61,885 nt of DNA from Fimenecus sp964557975 (GCA_964557975.1 CAZLCG010000008.1:1-61885), one strand, 5' to 3'; positions 1 to 7,223 are shown, numbered from the stretch's first letter. Notes: a model not told the origin generated them from the sequence alone. Numbers and translations: made by a program.

Positions 1-70
1 ATGCAACCGCAAATTCTACTGTTGCATTTACTTTGAGAATTTACTCATAATAAAAAATCTCCCTTATTCC

Positions 71-99
71 TTGTATTTTCCCTTGTTTTTTGTTACTAT
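71..99 (+). promoter_or_regulatory. Predicted sigma-A promoter for manA
   Basis: A -35 box TTGTAT (71-76) and a -10 box TACTAT (94-99) are separated by 17 bp. TG at 91-92 gives an extended -10. The site lies just upstream of the manA ribosome binding site. Bases 1-27 also hold a 7-bp inverted repeat (ATGCAAC / GTTGCAT) that I cannot assign. Confidence 0.5.
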
Positions 100-135
100 A
101 TTTATTAACAAAATCATTTAACTGAGGTGAAAACC

Positions 136-1095
136 GTGATATTAAAATTAAAGCCCGTTCTTAAAGACTATTTATGGGGCGGTACCAAGCTTAAAACCGA
201 TTTCGGATTTGAAACCGAGCTTCAAAAGGTTGCCGAGGGCTGGATGCTGTCCTGCCACAAGGACGGCGAAAACACAGTCGAAAACGGCAAATATTCGGGC
301 AAAACGCTTTCCGAGGTTATTGAAATTGAGGGAAGGGAAATTCTCGGAACCAACGGGATGAAATTTGATTTTTTTCCTATTCTCATAAAGCTTATTGACG
401 CTGAAAACGATTTGTCGGTTCAGGTGCATCCCGACAACGAATACGCTCTGCGCGTCGAGGGCGAATACGGCAAAACGGAGTGCTGGTACATTCTTGATTG
501 TGAGGAAAACGCCGAGCTTATATACGGCTTTAAAAAAGAGATAAGCTCCGACGAATTCAGGCGGAGAATTAAAGACAACACCTTTCTTGAAGCGGTCAAT
601 AAGGTTCGGGTTCACAAGGGCGATTTATTCTTTATTGAAGCAGGTACTCTGCACGCGATAGGCGGCGGTATTCTGCTTGCCGAAATTCAGCAAAATTCAA
701 ACACCACCTACCGTGTTTATGACTACAACAGAAAGGATAAGGACGGAAATCTCCGCCCGCTTCACACCGAAAAGGCAATTGACGTAACCAAATGCGAAAT
801 GCCGAAATACGGTATAAAGCCCGCAGGCGAAAAAACCGAGAAGGACGGCTTTTCGGAACAGCTTCTCACCTCGTGCGAATTATTCGCCGTAACCTTGCTT
901 GAAATCACCGAAAAGGCGGAGAGAACGGCAAATTCCGATTCGTTTGTTTCTCTTCTTGCAGCCGACGGCGAGGGTACTCTCGAATGCGGCGGCGAAAAGC
1001 TGACTGTTAAAAAGGGCGACAGCTTCTTTATCTCTGCCGGAAGCGGTAAATTTACAATAAACGGCGCTTTAAGCGTGATTGAAACGAGAGTATAG
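136..1095 (+). CDS. manA: Mannose-6-phosphate isomerase, type I (short form)
   Basis: Cytoplasmic zinc enzyme that interconverts mannose 6-phosphate and fructose 6-phosphate. It feeds mannose into glycolysis or GDP-sugar synthesis. The product has 319 residues, the short form usual in Firmicutes. Zinc-site motifs are visible: QVHPD near residue 96, GKTECWY near 112, and LHAIGGG followed by AEIQQNSNTTYR near 172-195. I chose GTG at 136 over the in-frame GTG at 127 because GAGGTGA (124-130) overlaps the earlier codon but is well spaced for the later one. The MFS gene starts 16 bases downstream, so the two are probably co-transcribed. The family is secure. Confidence 0.93.
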   Translation: MILKLKPVLKDYLWGGTKLKTDFGFETELQKVAEGWMLSCHKDGENTVENGKYSGKTLSEVIEIEGREILGTNGMKFDFFPILIKLIDAENDLSVQVHPDNEYALRVEGEYGKTECWYILDCEENAELIYGFKKEISSDEFRRRIKDNTFLEAVNKVRVHKGDLFFIEAGTLHAIGGGILLAEIQQNSNTTYRVYDYNRKDKDGNLRPLHTEKAIDVTKCEMPKYGIKPAGEKTEKDGFSEQLLTSCELFAVTLLEITEKAERTANSDSFVSLLAADGEGTLECGGEKLTVKKGDSFFISAGSGKFTINGALSVIETRV

Positions 1096-1111
1096 ATTAA
1101 GGAGAAAACAG

Positions 1112-2335
1112 ATGCGCCGCACCTTTAAAGGGACGAAGGTCGCCTGCTATATAGGCTATATCGTTCAGGCAATAGTCAACAACCTCTCTCCCCTTTTATT
1201 CGTAATTTTTTCAAAGCAGTTTAATATCTCCCTTAAAACAATAGGAAGTCTTATTCTTATAAACTTTATCTCACAGATGATCGTCGATTTAATATCGGTT
1301 AAAGCCGTTGACAAGATAGGCTACAAAAAAATCATAATCGCCTCACACCTGTGCGCCTTTGCGGGGCTTATGCTTTTGGGTATTCTGCCGACGGTTCTTG
1401 AAAATAAATTTGCGGCAATTTGTATTGCAACGGTTATTTCGGCTGTCGGCAGCGGTATGATTGAGGTTACGGTAAGCCCGATTGTCGAGTCGATTCCGGG
1501 CGAGAGAAAGACTGCGGATATGAGCCTTTTACACTCGTTTTACTGCTGGGGGCAAACGGCGGTTGTCGCGCTTTCGACAGTGTTTATAAGAACAGCGGGC
1601 GGAAGCTGCTGGTACGCCCTGCCGATTATATGGGCGTTACTGCCGCTTATAAATATGTTCAATTTATTAAACGTGCCTTTTATGCCGACAGTACCCGACA
1701 ACGTAAGAACGCCGATAAAAACGCTTTTAAAATCCAAGCTGTTTATTGCCGCTATGGTTATAATGCTCTGCGCAGGCGCGTCCGAGCTTGCAATGTCGCA
1801 GTGGTCGTCATTCTTTGCGGAAAGCGGTCTCGGAGTTTCAAAAATAACGGGTGATTTATTGGGTCCGTGCCTTTTTGCCGTATTTATGGGAACGGGAAGA
1901 CTTTTATTCGGTATTTTCGGCGAAAGGATGAACCTCATCCGTTCAATGCTCGTCTGCGCGGTTCTCTGCGTGTGCTGTTACGTTACCGCGTCTGCTGTTG
2001 ACGCTCCGTTTGTTGCGCTTTCAGCCTGCGCCGTTACGGGCTTCTCCGTAAGTCTGTTCTGGCCCGGCGTCTTCAGCCTCGCCGCAAGGCTTTATGAAAA
2101 CGGCGGAGCAGGCATGTACGGGCTCCTCGCAATTCTCGGCGATATGGGCTGCGCGACAGGTCCTTGGCTTATAAGCCTTATAAGCGCCGCCTCCCAAAGC
2201 TCAGGGCTGACGCTTTCCGACGGTGAGGCTGTCAAATTCGGGCTTGGCTTCGGCGCGGGTTTTCCGATAATTATTATCGCGGGACTTTTATTTATCGGAA
2301 AAACTATAAAAAAACCTATTGACAGTGAAGGATAA
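1112..2335 (+). CDS. MFS transporter
   Basis: Polytopic membrane protein of 407 residues with about 12 hydrophobic segments, typical of the major facilitator superfamily. The loop after the second segment, VDKIGYKKIIIASH, resembles the conserved MFS A-motif region. The ATG at 1112 follows AAGGAG (1099-1104) at good spacing, so I chose it over an upstream in-frame start inside manA. It lies directly behind manA, which suggests a sugar or sugar-phosphate-related substrate, but the sequence does not show the substrate. The stop codon lies inside the spacer of the next promoter. A sugar:H+ symporter of FucP/TsgA type is possible. Confidence 0.8.
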   Translation: MRRTFKGTKVACYIGYIVQAIVNNLSPLLFVIFSKQFNISLKTIGSLILINFISQMIVDLISVKAVDKIGYKKIIIASHLCAFAGLMLLGILPTVLENKFAAICIATVISAVGSGMIEVTVSPIVESIPGERKTADMSLLHSFYCWGQTAVVALSTVFIRTAGGSCWYALPIIWALLPLINMFNLLNVPFMPTVPDNVRTPIKTLLKSKLFIAAMVIMLCAGASELAMSQWSSFFAESGLGVSKITGDLLGPCLFAVFMGTGRLLFGIFGERMNLIRSMLVCAVLCVCCYVTASAVDAPFVALSACAVTGFSVSLFWPGVFSLAARLYENGGAGMYGLLAILGDMGCATGPWLISLISAASQSSGLTLSDGEAVKFGLGFGAGFPIIIIAGLLFIGKTIKKPIDSEG

Positions 2336-2347
2336 TAACCATATAAT
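2319..2347 (+). promoter_or_regulatory. Consensus sigma-A promoter for ribU
   Basis: Perfect TTGACA (2319-2324), 17-bp spacer, perfect TATAAT (2342-2347). It overlaps the 3' end of the MFS gene and lies about 19 bases upstream of the FMN riboswitch. Confidence 0.85.
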
Positions 2348-2365
2348 ATTATCAAATTAAAGTTG

Positions 2366-2472
2366 TCTTCAGGGCGGGGTGAAAGTCCCCACCGGCAGTA
2401 AAGTCTGCGAGCCTTTTTAGGGTTGATTCGGTGAAATTCCGAAACCGACGGTAAAGTCCGGATGAAAGAAGA
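2366..2472 (+). promoter_or_regulatory. FMN riboswitch (RFN element)
   Basis: Contains the diagnostic FMN aptamer blocks in order: TCTTCAGGGCGGGGTGAAAG, CCCCACCGGCAGTAAAG, the GGTTGATTCGGTGAAATTCC segment, then CCGACGGTAAAGTCCGGATG and a closing GAAAGAAGA that pairs with the 5' TCTTC. It precedes a hairpin TGTATAA/TTATACA (2473-2491) and a terminator. High FMN is therefore expected to stop transcription of ribU. Confidence 0.96.
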
Positions 2473-2496
2473 TGTATAATTGCTTTATACATACTG

Positions 2497-2522
2497 CGCC
2501 TTGATTTTTTCAAGGCGTTTTT
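2497..2522 (+). terminator. Riboswitch-controlled terminator
   Basis: Stem CGCCTTGA (2497-2504) / TCAAGGCG (2510-2517) followed by TTTTTC. It is the expression platform of the FMN riboswitch, placed between the aptamer and ribU. Confidence 0.85.
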
Positions 2523-2554
2523 CTGTTGCCAACTCAAAAAGAGAGGTAATAATT

Positions 2555-3163
2555 TTGAAAAAAATCAAAAAGACAGACCCGATGAAAATTACGGTCACCG
2601 CCGTTTTAAGCGCCGTTGCCGCTATTCTTCAGTTTTTTGAGATTTCAATTCCCTTTATGCCGAGCTTTGTAAAGCTTGATTTCAGCGATTTGCCTGCAAT
2701 TTTGGGCGCATTTTCAATAGGTCCTGTTTACGGAGCGATTATTGAGCTTTTAAAGAATATACTCCATCTGCCGTTCGGTTCAAGCGCGGGCGTAGGAGAA
2801 CTGTGCAACTTCCTGCTCGGCGCGGTATTCACGCTCACCGCAGGGTGTATTTACAAGGCGAGAAAAACAAGAACGGCAGCGATCATCGCTTCTCTTTCGG
2901 GCGCGCTCGCAATGGCGGCGGCGTCCCTGCCGCTTAACTTCTTTATGGTCTATCCCGCATACGTTAAAATTTACGGTATACCGCTTGACGTTATAGTCGG
3001 CATGTATAACGAAATACTTGACGGTACGGATTCGCTTATTAAAGCGCTCTGTATTTTTAACATTCCGTTTACGTTTTTTAAGGGTATAGCCGACGCCGCA
3101 ATGTGCTTTCTTATTTATAAGCCGCTGTCAAGGGCTTTAAAGGGCAAAGTAAACAAAGTGTGA
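2555..3163 (+). CDS. ribU: Riboflavin ECF transporter S component
   Basis: Substrate-binding membrane subunit that takes up riboflavin together with a shared ECF energising module, whose genes are not in this window. The product has 202 residues with about six hydrophobic helices. The signature KLDFSDLPAILGAF followed by GPVYGAIIELLKN is typical of RibU. The start is taken as TTG at 2555 because GAGAGG (2541-2546) is correctly spaced. The alternative ATG at 2582 has no ribosome binding site. The FMN riboswitch directly upstream independently supports a flavin role and gives the regulation: repressed when FMN is plentiful. Confidence 0.93.
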   Translation: MKKIKKTDPMKITVTAVLSAVAAILQFFEISIPFMPSFVKLDFSDLPAILGAFSIGPVYGAIIELLKNILHLPFGSSAGVGELCNFLLGAVFTLTAGCIYKARKTRTAAIIASLSGALAMAAASLPLNFFMVYPAYVKIYGIPLDVIVGMYNEILDGTDSLIKALCIFNIPFTFFKGIADAAMCFLIYKPLSRALKGKVNKV

Positions 3164-3180
3164 ATATACCCTGCAAAATG

Positions 3181-3209
3181 TTGACAAGCAAGCTGTAAAG
3201 TAGTATTAT
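3181..3209 (+). promoter_or_regulatory. Sigma-A promoter for metK
   Basis: TTGACA (3181-3186), 17-bp spacer, TATTAT (3204-3209), placed about 26 bases before the SAM-I riboswitch. Confidence 0.8.
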
Positions 3210-3234
3210 TACAATCGATAAAAGTAAACATCTC

Positions 3235-3329
3235 CTTATAAAGAGTGGTTGAGGGAAAGGCCCTGTGACGCCACGGCAACCTGCATAAGGCAAGGTGCTA
3301 AATCCTGCGGTTTTATACCGAAAGATAAG
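3235..3329 (+). promoter_or_regulatory. SAM-I riboswitch (S-box)
   Basis: P1 pairs CTTAT (3235-3239) with ATAAG (3325-3329). Between them are the S-box hallmarks AAGAGTGG, GAGGGAAAGGCCCTGTGA, GGCAACCTGC, the GCAAGGTGCTAAATCC segment and CCGAAAGATAAG. It sits between a promoter and metK, so SAM should repress its own synthetase. Confidence 0.96.
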
Positions 3330-3336
3330 GTGTTTA

Positions 3337-3362
3337 AAGCACCTTTCGGGGTGCTTATTTTT
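3337..3362 (+). terminator. SAM-riboswitch terminator
   Basis: Stem AAGCACC (3337-3343) / GGTGCTT (3350-3356), loop TTTCGG, followed by ATTTTTA. The upstream GGTGTTT can compete for the 5' arm as an antiterminator. Confidence 0.85.
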
Positions 3363-3388
3363 ATGAAATACTTTTTAGGAGAACAGAT

Positions 3389-4576
3389 ATGGCAAAACAT
3401 CTTTTTACGTCGGAGTCCGTAACCGAGGGTCATCCCGACAAAATCTGCGACAATATCTCGGACGCGGTTCTTGACGAGATCCTTAAGCAGGATCCCGAAA
3501 GCAGAGTTGCCTGCGAGACTATGTGCATTACCGACCAAATAATCGTTATGGGCGAAATTACAACAAAAGCAAAGGTTGATATTGAACAGATTGCAAGGGA
3601 CGTTGTCTGCGAAATCGGCTATGACAGCGACGAAAAGGGCTTCAACGGCAGAACCTGCAACGTTTTAACGTTTATTGACAGGCAATCCCCAGACATCGCG
3701 CTAGGCGTTGACAAATCCTATGAGCTTAAAGAGGGCAAAAACGACGGTTATAACATACACGGCGCGGGCGATCAGGGTATGATGTTCGGTTATGCCTGCG
3801 ACGAGACCGAGGAGCTTATGCCGCTTGCGATTTCGCTTGCCCACAAGCTTGCAAAGCAGCTGACAAAGGTAAGAACCGACGGCGTCCTCCCCTATCTTCG
3901 TCCTGACGGAAAAACTCAGGTTACCGTTGAATACGATGAAAACGACGAACCTGTAAGGGTTGACACAATCGTTATTTCCTCACAGCACAGCGCAGATGTT
4001 GAGCTTTCAAAAATCCGTTCGGATATTATGGAAAATGTTATTAAGCCGATTATCCCTCAACAGCTTTTCGACGACAACACCATAATTTACGTTAACCCTA
4101 CGGGAAGATTTGTAACGGGCGGTCCTGCGGGTGACTCGGGTCTTACGGGCAGAAAAATAATAGTTGACACCTACGGCGGCGTAGGCCGTCACGGCGGAGG
4201 CTGCTTCTCGGGCAAGGACCCGACAAAGGTTGACCGTTCAGCCGCATATGCCGCGCGCTATGTCGCAAAGAACATTGTCGCGGCAGGGCTTGCGAAAAAA
4301 TGCGAAATTCAGCTCGCGTACGCAATAGGCGTCGCGCATCCTGTTTCGGTTATGGTTGACACCTTCGGGACCGGCGTTCTTTCCGATGACGTTTTAAGCG
4401 GAATTGTTGAAGAAACCTTCGACCTTCGTCCTGCCGCGATTATCGACTGCCTTGATTTGAGGAAGCCGATTTACAGAAATCTTGCCGCATACGGTCATAT
4501 GGGCAGAACGGATTTAAACGTCAAATGGGAGCAGACCGATAAAGCGGACGAGCTCAGACGCGCTGCGGGAATATAA
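3389..4576 (+). CDS. metK: S-adenosylmethionine synthetase
   Basis: Makes SAM from methionine and ATP in the cytosol. The 395-residue product is full length for MetK. It carries the N-terminal ESVTEGHPDK motif, GAGDQGMMFGYA (ATP/triphosphate binding) and GGPAGDSGLTGRK with KDPTKVDRS in the C-terminal half. The ATG at 3389 is preceded by TTTAGGAG. The gene stands alone behind a SAM-I riboswitch and is followed by a hairpin terminator, so it is a single-gene unit controlled by SAM. It supplies methyl groups for the SAM-dependent enzymes in the window, including the radical-SAM protein at 56279-58120. Identification is secure. Confidence 0.98.
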   Translation: MAKHLFTSESVTEGHPDKICDNISDAVLDEILKQDPESRVACETMCITDQIIVMGEITTKAKVDIEQIARDVVCEIGYDSDEKGFNGRTCNVLTFIDRQSPDIALGVDKSYELKEGKNDGYNIHGAGDQGMMFGYACDETEELMPLAISLAHKLAKQLTKVRTDGVLPYLRPDGKTQVTVEYDENDEPVRVDTIVISSQHSADVELSKIRSDIMENVIKPIIPQQLFDDNTIIYVNPTGRFVTGGPAGDSGLTGRKIIVDTYGGVGRHGGGCFSGKDPTKVDRSAAYAARYVAKNIVAAGLAKKCEIQLAYAIGVAHPVSVMVDTFGTGVLSDDVLSGIVEETFDLRPAAIIDCLDLRKPIYRNLAAYGHMGRTDLNVKWEQTDKADELRRAAGI

Positions 4577-4668
4577 ATACATAAGTTTTATTTGACCGAC
4601 GGCAGTGTTATTGCTTCGCAGTTTTATTGTGCTTCGCGCAGTTAAAATAAATAAATAAAAAATTTTTC
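4577..4668 (+). repeat. Short direct repeat with TTCG mini-hairpins downstream of metK
   Basis: Two adjacent related units, TTGCTTCGCAGTTTTAT (4613-4629) and GTGCTTCGCGCAGTTAAAA (4629-4647), each hold a tiny hairpin capped by TTCG. Nothing else was recognised in this stretch. Confidence 0.4.
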
Positions 4669-4720
4669 AACCCATTGTGCCGCTTTTAAACAAAAGACTT
4701 TCACAGTGGGTTTCATTTTT
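4669..4720 (+). terminator. metK terminator
   Basis: Stem AACCCATTGTG (4669-4679) / CACAGTGGGTT (4702-4712), long loop, then TTTCATTTTT. Confidence 0.7.
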
Positions 4721-4806
4721 GATTGCGTTTTCACCTTTATTGAGCTTGGTATATTTTTATTATAACCGTAAATAATACTACCGAGCAAATAAAGGAGTTG
4801 AACTAT

Positions 4807-5028
4807 ATGATGCTTGATAAAATTGCTTTGATTATTCTCGTAATAGGCGGACTTAACTGGGGTTCGATCGGTCTTTTTCAGTTTGACCTCGTAAGCTGGC
4901 TGTGCGGCGGACAGGACGCAATTCTGAGCCGAATTATTTATACATTGGTAGCTTTATCGGCGATTTGGTGTATATCGCTTCTGTTCAGAGAAAATGAAGT
5001 TTTAGCGGTTTCGGACTCCGAAGAATAA
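4807..5028 (+). CDS. DUF378 small membrane protein
   Basis: A 73-residue protein with two hydrophobic helices (about residues 4-25 and 41-62). The GGLNWGSIGLF motif is diagnostic of the DUF378 family. The role of the family is not established. Start ATG at 4807 follows AAAGGAG (4791-4797); an in-frame TTG at 4798 overlaps that site and is rejected. The C-terminus is acidic (SDSEE). It stands alone between the metK terminator and the tRNA promoter. The annotation is limited to family level. Confidence 0.8.
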   Translation: MMLDKIALIILVIGGLNWGSIGLFQFDLVSWLCGGQDAILSRIIYTLVALSAIWCISLLFRENEVLAVSDSEE

Positions 5029-5043
5029 CCGAAACAAAGGCTC

Positions 5044-5077
5044 GGGACGGTCCTGAAGAAATTTGGGACGGTCCTGA
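5044..5077 (+). repeat. GGGACGGTCCTGA doublet
   Basis: The 13-mer GGGACGGTCCTGA occurs twice (5044-5056 and 5065-5077), 8 bp apart, followed by TTTTTTA. GGGACGGTCC is nearly self-complementary. Related AACCGTCCC and GGACGG strings occur at 25953-25961 and elsewhere in the window. Confidence 0.6.
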
Positions 5078-5120
5078 TTTTTTATCGGTGCAAGGTTGTT
5101 AAATTATTTTTATAAAAGCC

Positions 5121-5149
5121 TTGATTTTACATAAATTTTATATTATAAT
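5121..5149 (+). promoter_or_regulatory. Promoter of tRNA-Pro
   Basis: TTGATT (5121-5126), 17-bp spacer, TATAAT (5144-5149). The tRNA begins 28 bases further on. Confidence 0.75.
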
Positions 5150-5177
5150 AACCGAGCATTTAAAAATAATATATTTT

Positions 5178-5254
5178 CGGGATGTGGCTCAGTTTGGTAG
5201 AGCGCTGCGTTCGGGACGCAGAGGTCGCAAGTTCAAATCTTGTCATCCCGACCA
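5178..5254 (+). tRNA. tRNA-Pro (anticodon CGG)
   Basis: Complete cloverleaf. Acceptor CGGGATG pairs with CATCCCG, followed by A73 and an encoded CCA. D stem GCTC/GAGC. Anticodon stem CTGCG/CGCAG with loop TTCGGGA, giving CGG (reads CCG proline codons). T arm GCAAG-TTCAAAT-CTTGT. It is a single tRNA gene with its own promoter and terminator. Confidence 0.97.
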
Positions 5255-5256
5255 AC

Positions 5257-5298
5257 AAAAATACCGCATTTGTCCTTTTGTACAAATGCGGTATTTTT
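5257..5298 (+). terminator. tRNA-Pro terminator
   Basis: Perfect 17-bp inverted repeat AAAAATACCGCATTTGT (5257-5273) / ACAAATGCGGTATTTTT (5282-5298), ending in T5. The hairpin is strong and probably works in both directions. Confidence 0.85.
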
Positions 5299-5299
5299 G

Positions 5300-5459
5300 A
5301 GTGATGCGTTCCTTTCGGAGCGTGATGCGCACTGCTGCGTGCGTGATATCGACCTACGGTCTGTGATGCACGCCTTCGGCGCGTGAGTGAACGCATCGCA
5401 TCACAGCACACAAGGTGTGCGGCATCACTGCGAGCAAAGCGAGTGCATCACTTATCACT
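5300..5459. repeat. Array of mini-hairpins separated by GTGATG / CATCAC spacers
   Basis: Six short hairpins of different sequence are strung between nearly constant spacers. Spacers GTGATG (5301, 5322), GTGATA (5343) and GTGATG (5363) come first, then the complementary CATCAC (5399, 5423, 5446) and TATCAC (5453). Hairpins: CGTTCC/GGAGCG, CGCAC/GTGCG, GACC/GGTC, CGCC/GGCG, GCACAC/GTGTGC and a CACTGC/GCGAGTG type. The first four are enclosed by GATGCGTTC (5303-5311) / GAACGCATC (5389-5397). No coding potential is convincing. Confidence 0.75.
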
Positions 5460-5462
5460 GAT

Positions 5463-5491
5463 TTGAAAAAGCCTTTAATTTGTGGTATTGT
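5463..5491 (+). promoter_or_regulatory. Possible promoter for the MBL-fold gene
   Basis: TTGAAA (5463-5468), 17-bp spacer, TATTGT (5486-5491) with an upstream TGG that gives a partial extended -10. The remaining leader (5492-5650) contains one more mini-hairpin, CTTTGC-TAC-GCAAAG (about 5605-5619), and nothing else recognised. Confidence 0.4.
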
Positions 5492-5662
5492 AATAGAGAA
5501 CTGATACAGGCATACTTTTAAAATGACGAAAAAGCTCTTTTCCCCTTTTCTAAAAAGAAAACAACTTTTTCAAAATAACAGCGAACAGATAAGGTAATCG
5601 GTATCTTTGCTACGCAAAGCGATTGATAAAAATTTCTGATTTTATTTTTCGGGAGTGATAAA

Positions 5663-6541
5663 ATGTACGAATTGATTAAGGTTACAGACAAAAGCTTTTA
5701 TATTAAAAGTCCCGCAAAAATCGGTCTTTACAGGCTTAACGATACGGATGTTTGTCTTATCGACAGCGGCAACGATAAAGACGCGGGGCGCAAGGTAAGG
5801 CAGATTTTGGACGCAAACGGCTGGCTTCTTCGGGCAATTTACAACACGCACTCAAACGCCGACCACATCGGCGGCAACGATTATCTTCAAAAGCAGACAG
5901 GCTGTAAAATCTATGCTCCCGAAATTGAGTGCGATTTTACGCGCCATCCCATATTGGAGCCTGCGTTTTTATACGGCGGGTTTCCTCCCGAGGAGCTTCG
6001 TCATAAATTCCTGTTGGCAAAAGGCAGTGACGCGGAATATTTAACTGAGGAAAACGCTCCGGAGGGCTTTGAAATAATACCTCTTTACGGTCACTTTTTC
6101 AGTATGGTGGGCTTCAGGACGCCCGACAACGTAGTTTACCTTGCAGACTGCCTTTCGGGAAGAGAAACGCTTGAAAAGTATCGAATCGGCTTTATTTACG
6201 ACGTCCAAGCCTACATTGAAACGCTTGAGAGGGTTAAAAAAATGACTGCCGAGATGTTTGTGCCCGCGCATACGGACGCGGTAAAGGATATTGCCCCGCT
6301 CGCGCAGTACAATATAGACAAGGTTTCGGAAATTGCGGATAATATCACGGACATTTTAAAAGAGCCCGCCGTTTTTGAGGAGCTTCTCGGAAAGCTTTTT
6401 TCCCGATATTCTCTTACAATGAATTTTGAGCAGTATGCCCTTGTCGGCAGTACCGTGCGCTCATATCTGTCTTATTTAAAAAACAAGGGCAGAATTAAAG
6501 CCTATTTTGACAATAACAGATTACTTTGGGAAAGAACATAA
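5663..6541 (+). CDS. Metallo-beta-lactamase-fold hydrolase
   Basis: Cytoplasmic 292-residue MBL-superfamily protein. The metal-site signature is THSNADHIGGN near residue 62, so the usual HxHxDH reads HxNxDH. Other expected ligands are present: LYGH near 143, YLADCL near 160 and PAHTD near 208. About 80 C-terminal residues form a charged helical tail. Start ATG follows GGGAG. The substrate cannot be inferred; glyoxalase-II-like or RNase-Z-like hydrolases are possible. It is monocistronic, between the hairpin array and a bidirectional terminator. Confidence 0.85.
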   Translation: MYELIKVTDKSFYIKSPAKIGLYRLNDTDVCLIDSGNDKDAGRKVRQILDANGWLLRAIYNTHSNADHIGGNDYLQKQTGCKIYAPEIECDFTRHPILEPAFLYGGFPPEELRHKFLLAKGSDAEYLTEENAPEGFEIIPLYGHFFSMVGFRTPDNVVYLADCLSGRETLEKYRIGFIYDVQAYIETLERVKKMTAEMFVPAHTDAVKDIAPLAQYNIDKVSEIADNITDILKEPAVFEELLGKLFSRYSLTMNFEQYALVGSTVRSYLSYLKNKGRIKAYFDNNRLLWERT

Positions 6542-6553
6542 TTATTTTAAAAG

Positions 6554-6583
6554 CCTTCGGCAGAACCGAAGGTTTTTATTTTT
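6554..6583. terminator. Bidirectional terminator
   Basis: Stem CCTTCGG (6554-6560) / CCGAAGG (6566-6572) with TTTTTATTTTT on the plus side and CTTTTAAAAT on the minus side. It serves the convergent genes on both sides. Confidence 0.75.
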
Positions 6584-6827
6584 AAGATTTATCCTGTTTT
6601 GGGTTAAGCCTTTCCCCGTTTACCCTTTTGTTTAAGACTGTCGGCTTTTTGTAATTTTCAGGACAGCCCTGCGCGATTTCGGGCCATTCGTTCTGCATAT
6701 CCGACGTCGGCTGTATTTCATAAGTCCCGTATTTATTAACCAAATCAAAAGAGGTTTCGGGCACGCCGTCGTAAGATTTTGACGACATCTCAATGTCAAT
6801 TTTACCGTTTTTATTTTTTTTACTCAT
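6582..6827 (-). CDS. Hypothetical small hydrophilic protein
   Basis: An 81-residue polar protein that I do not recognise. It starts with a lysine-rich segment (MSKKNKNGK) and has a central segment DGVPETSFDLVNKYGTYEIQ. No signal peptide, membrane segment or cysteine pair is visible apart from a single Cys in GCPENY. The ATG at 6827 follows GGTGAT. A longer reading from 6875 has no ribosome binding site. It lies downstream of the germination/MGMT operon with an 87-base gap. It is probably a real gene because of the RBS, stable frame and terminator, but no function can be given. Confidence 0.55.
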   Translation of the reverse strand: MSKKNKNGKIDIEMSSKSYDGVPETSFDLVNKYGTYEIQPTSDMQNEWPEIAQGCPENYKKPTVLNKRVNGERLNPKQDKS

Positions 6828-6914
6828 ATTATCACCGATAATATTGTTTGTAAAAGCATAAGGATTATCAAACATTTATCCCGAAATTCAAATCGGCGAG
6901 CAGGTTATATGATT

Positions 6915-7223
6915 TCATTCCCCGTTCCAAAGGTATTTTTTAAGGTCAACCTTTCCCCCGTCGCTGACCTCAACGCCCTCGCCTCTTAAAAGCTCAATCT
7001 GCATATTTGCGCCGCCGAACGCAAACGCGGACGAAACCTCGCCGAAACGGTTTACGACCCTGTGGCATTTAATGCGCTTCGGGTCGGGATTTACATGCAG
7101 GGCATATCCCACGACCCGCGACCAATGCGGATTTCCCGCCATGGCGGCAACTTGACCGTAGGTTGCAACCTTTCCGTAAGGTATTCTTTTAACACATTCA
7201 TATATCTTATCAAAGGTGTTCAT
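6915..7223 (-). CDS. MGMT-family DNA-binding protein (alkyltransferase-like)
   Basis: A 102-residue protein equal to the C-terminal domain of O6-alkylguanine-DNA alkyltransferases. It has IPYGKVATYGQVAAMAG (helix-turn-helix/Arg-finger region), NPHWSRVVGYAL, and IKCHRVVNRFGEVS carrying the acceptor cysteine. The N-terminal domain of full-length Ada/Ogt is missing, as in ATL (YbaZ-like) proteins. ATLs usually have Trp in place of the cysteine, but here Cys is kept while the preceding Pro is Lys. It starts one base after the gerC stop, so it is probably the last gene of the germination operon. It may repair or flag alkylated DNA in outgrowing spores (inference). Confidence 0.85.
   Translation of the reverse strand: MNTFDKIYECVKRIPYGKVATYGQVAAMAGNPHWSRVVGYALHVNPDPKRIKCHRVVNRFGEVSSAFAFGGANMQIELLRGEGVEVSDGGKVDLKKYLWNGE

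Noticed and set aside
1..27. ATGCAAC...GTTGCAT inverted repeat as a terminator
   Set aside because: Cut by the window edge and not followed by a T tract; cannot be judged.
172..615. 147-codon open frame antisense to manA
   Set aside because: Opposite a secure gene, no RBS and no family resemblance; similar antisense frames over metY, dnaE and lon were rejected for the same reason.
2480..2554. Start of ribU inside the FMN leader at TTG 2480
   Set aside because: It would translate through the terminator; TTG 2555 has the GAGAGG ribosome binding site.
5300..5459. CRISPR-like appearance of the hairpin array
   Set aside because: Repeats are only 6 bp, the intervening units are self-complementary and 13-20 bp long, spacer orientation flips, and no cas genes are in the window.
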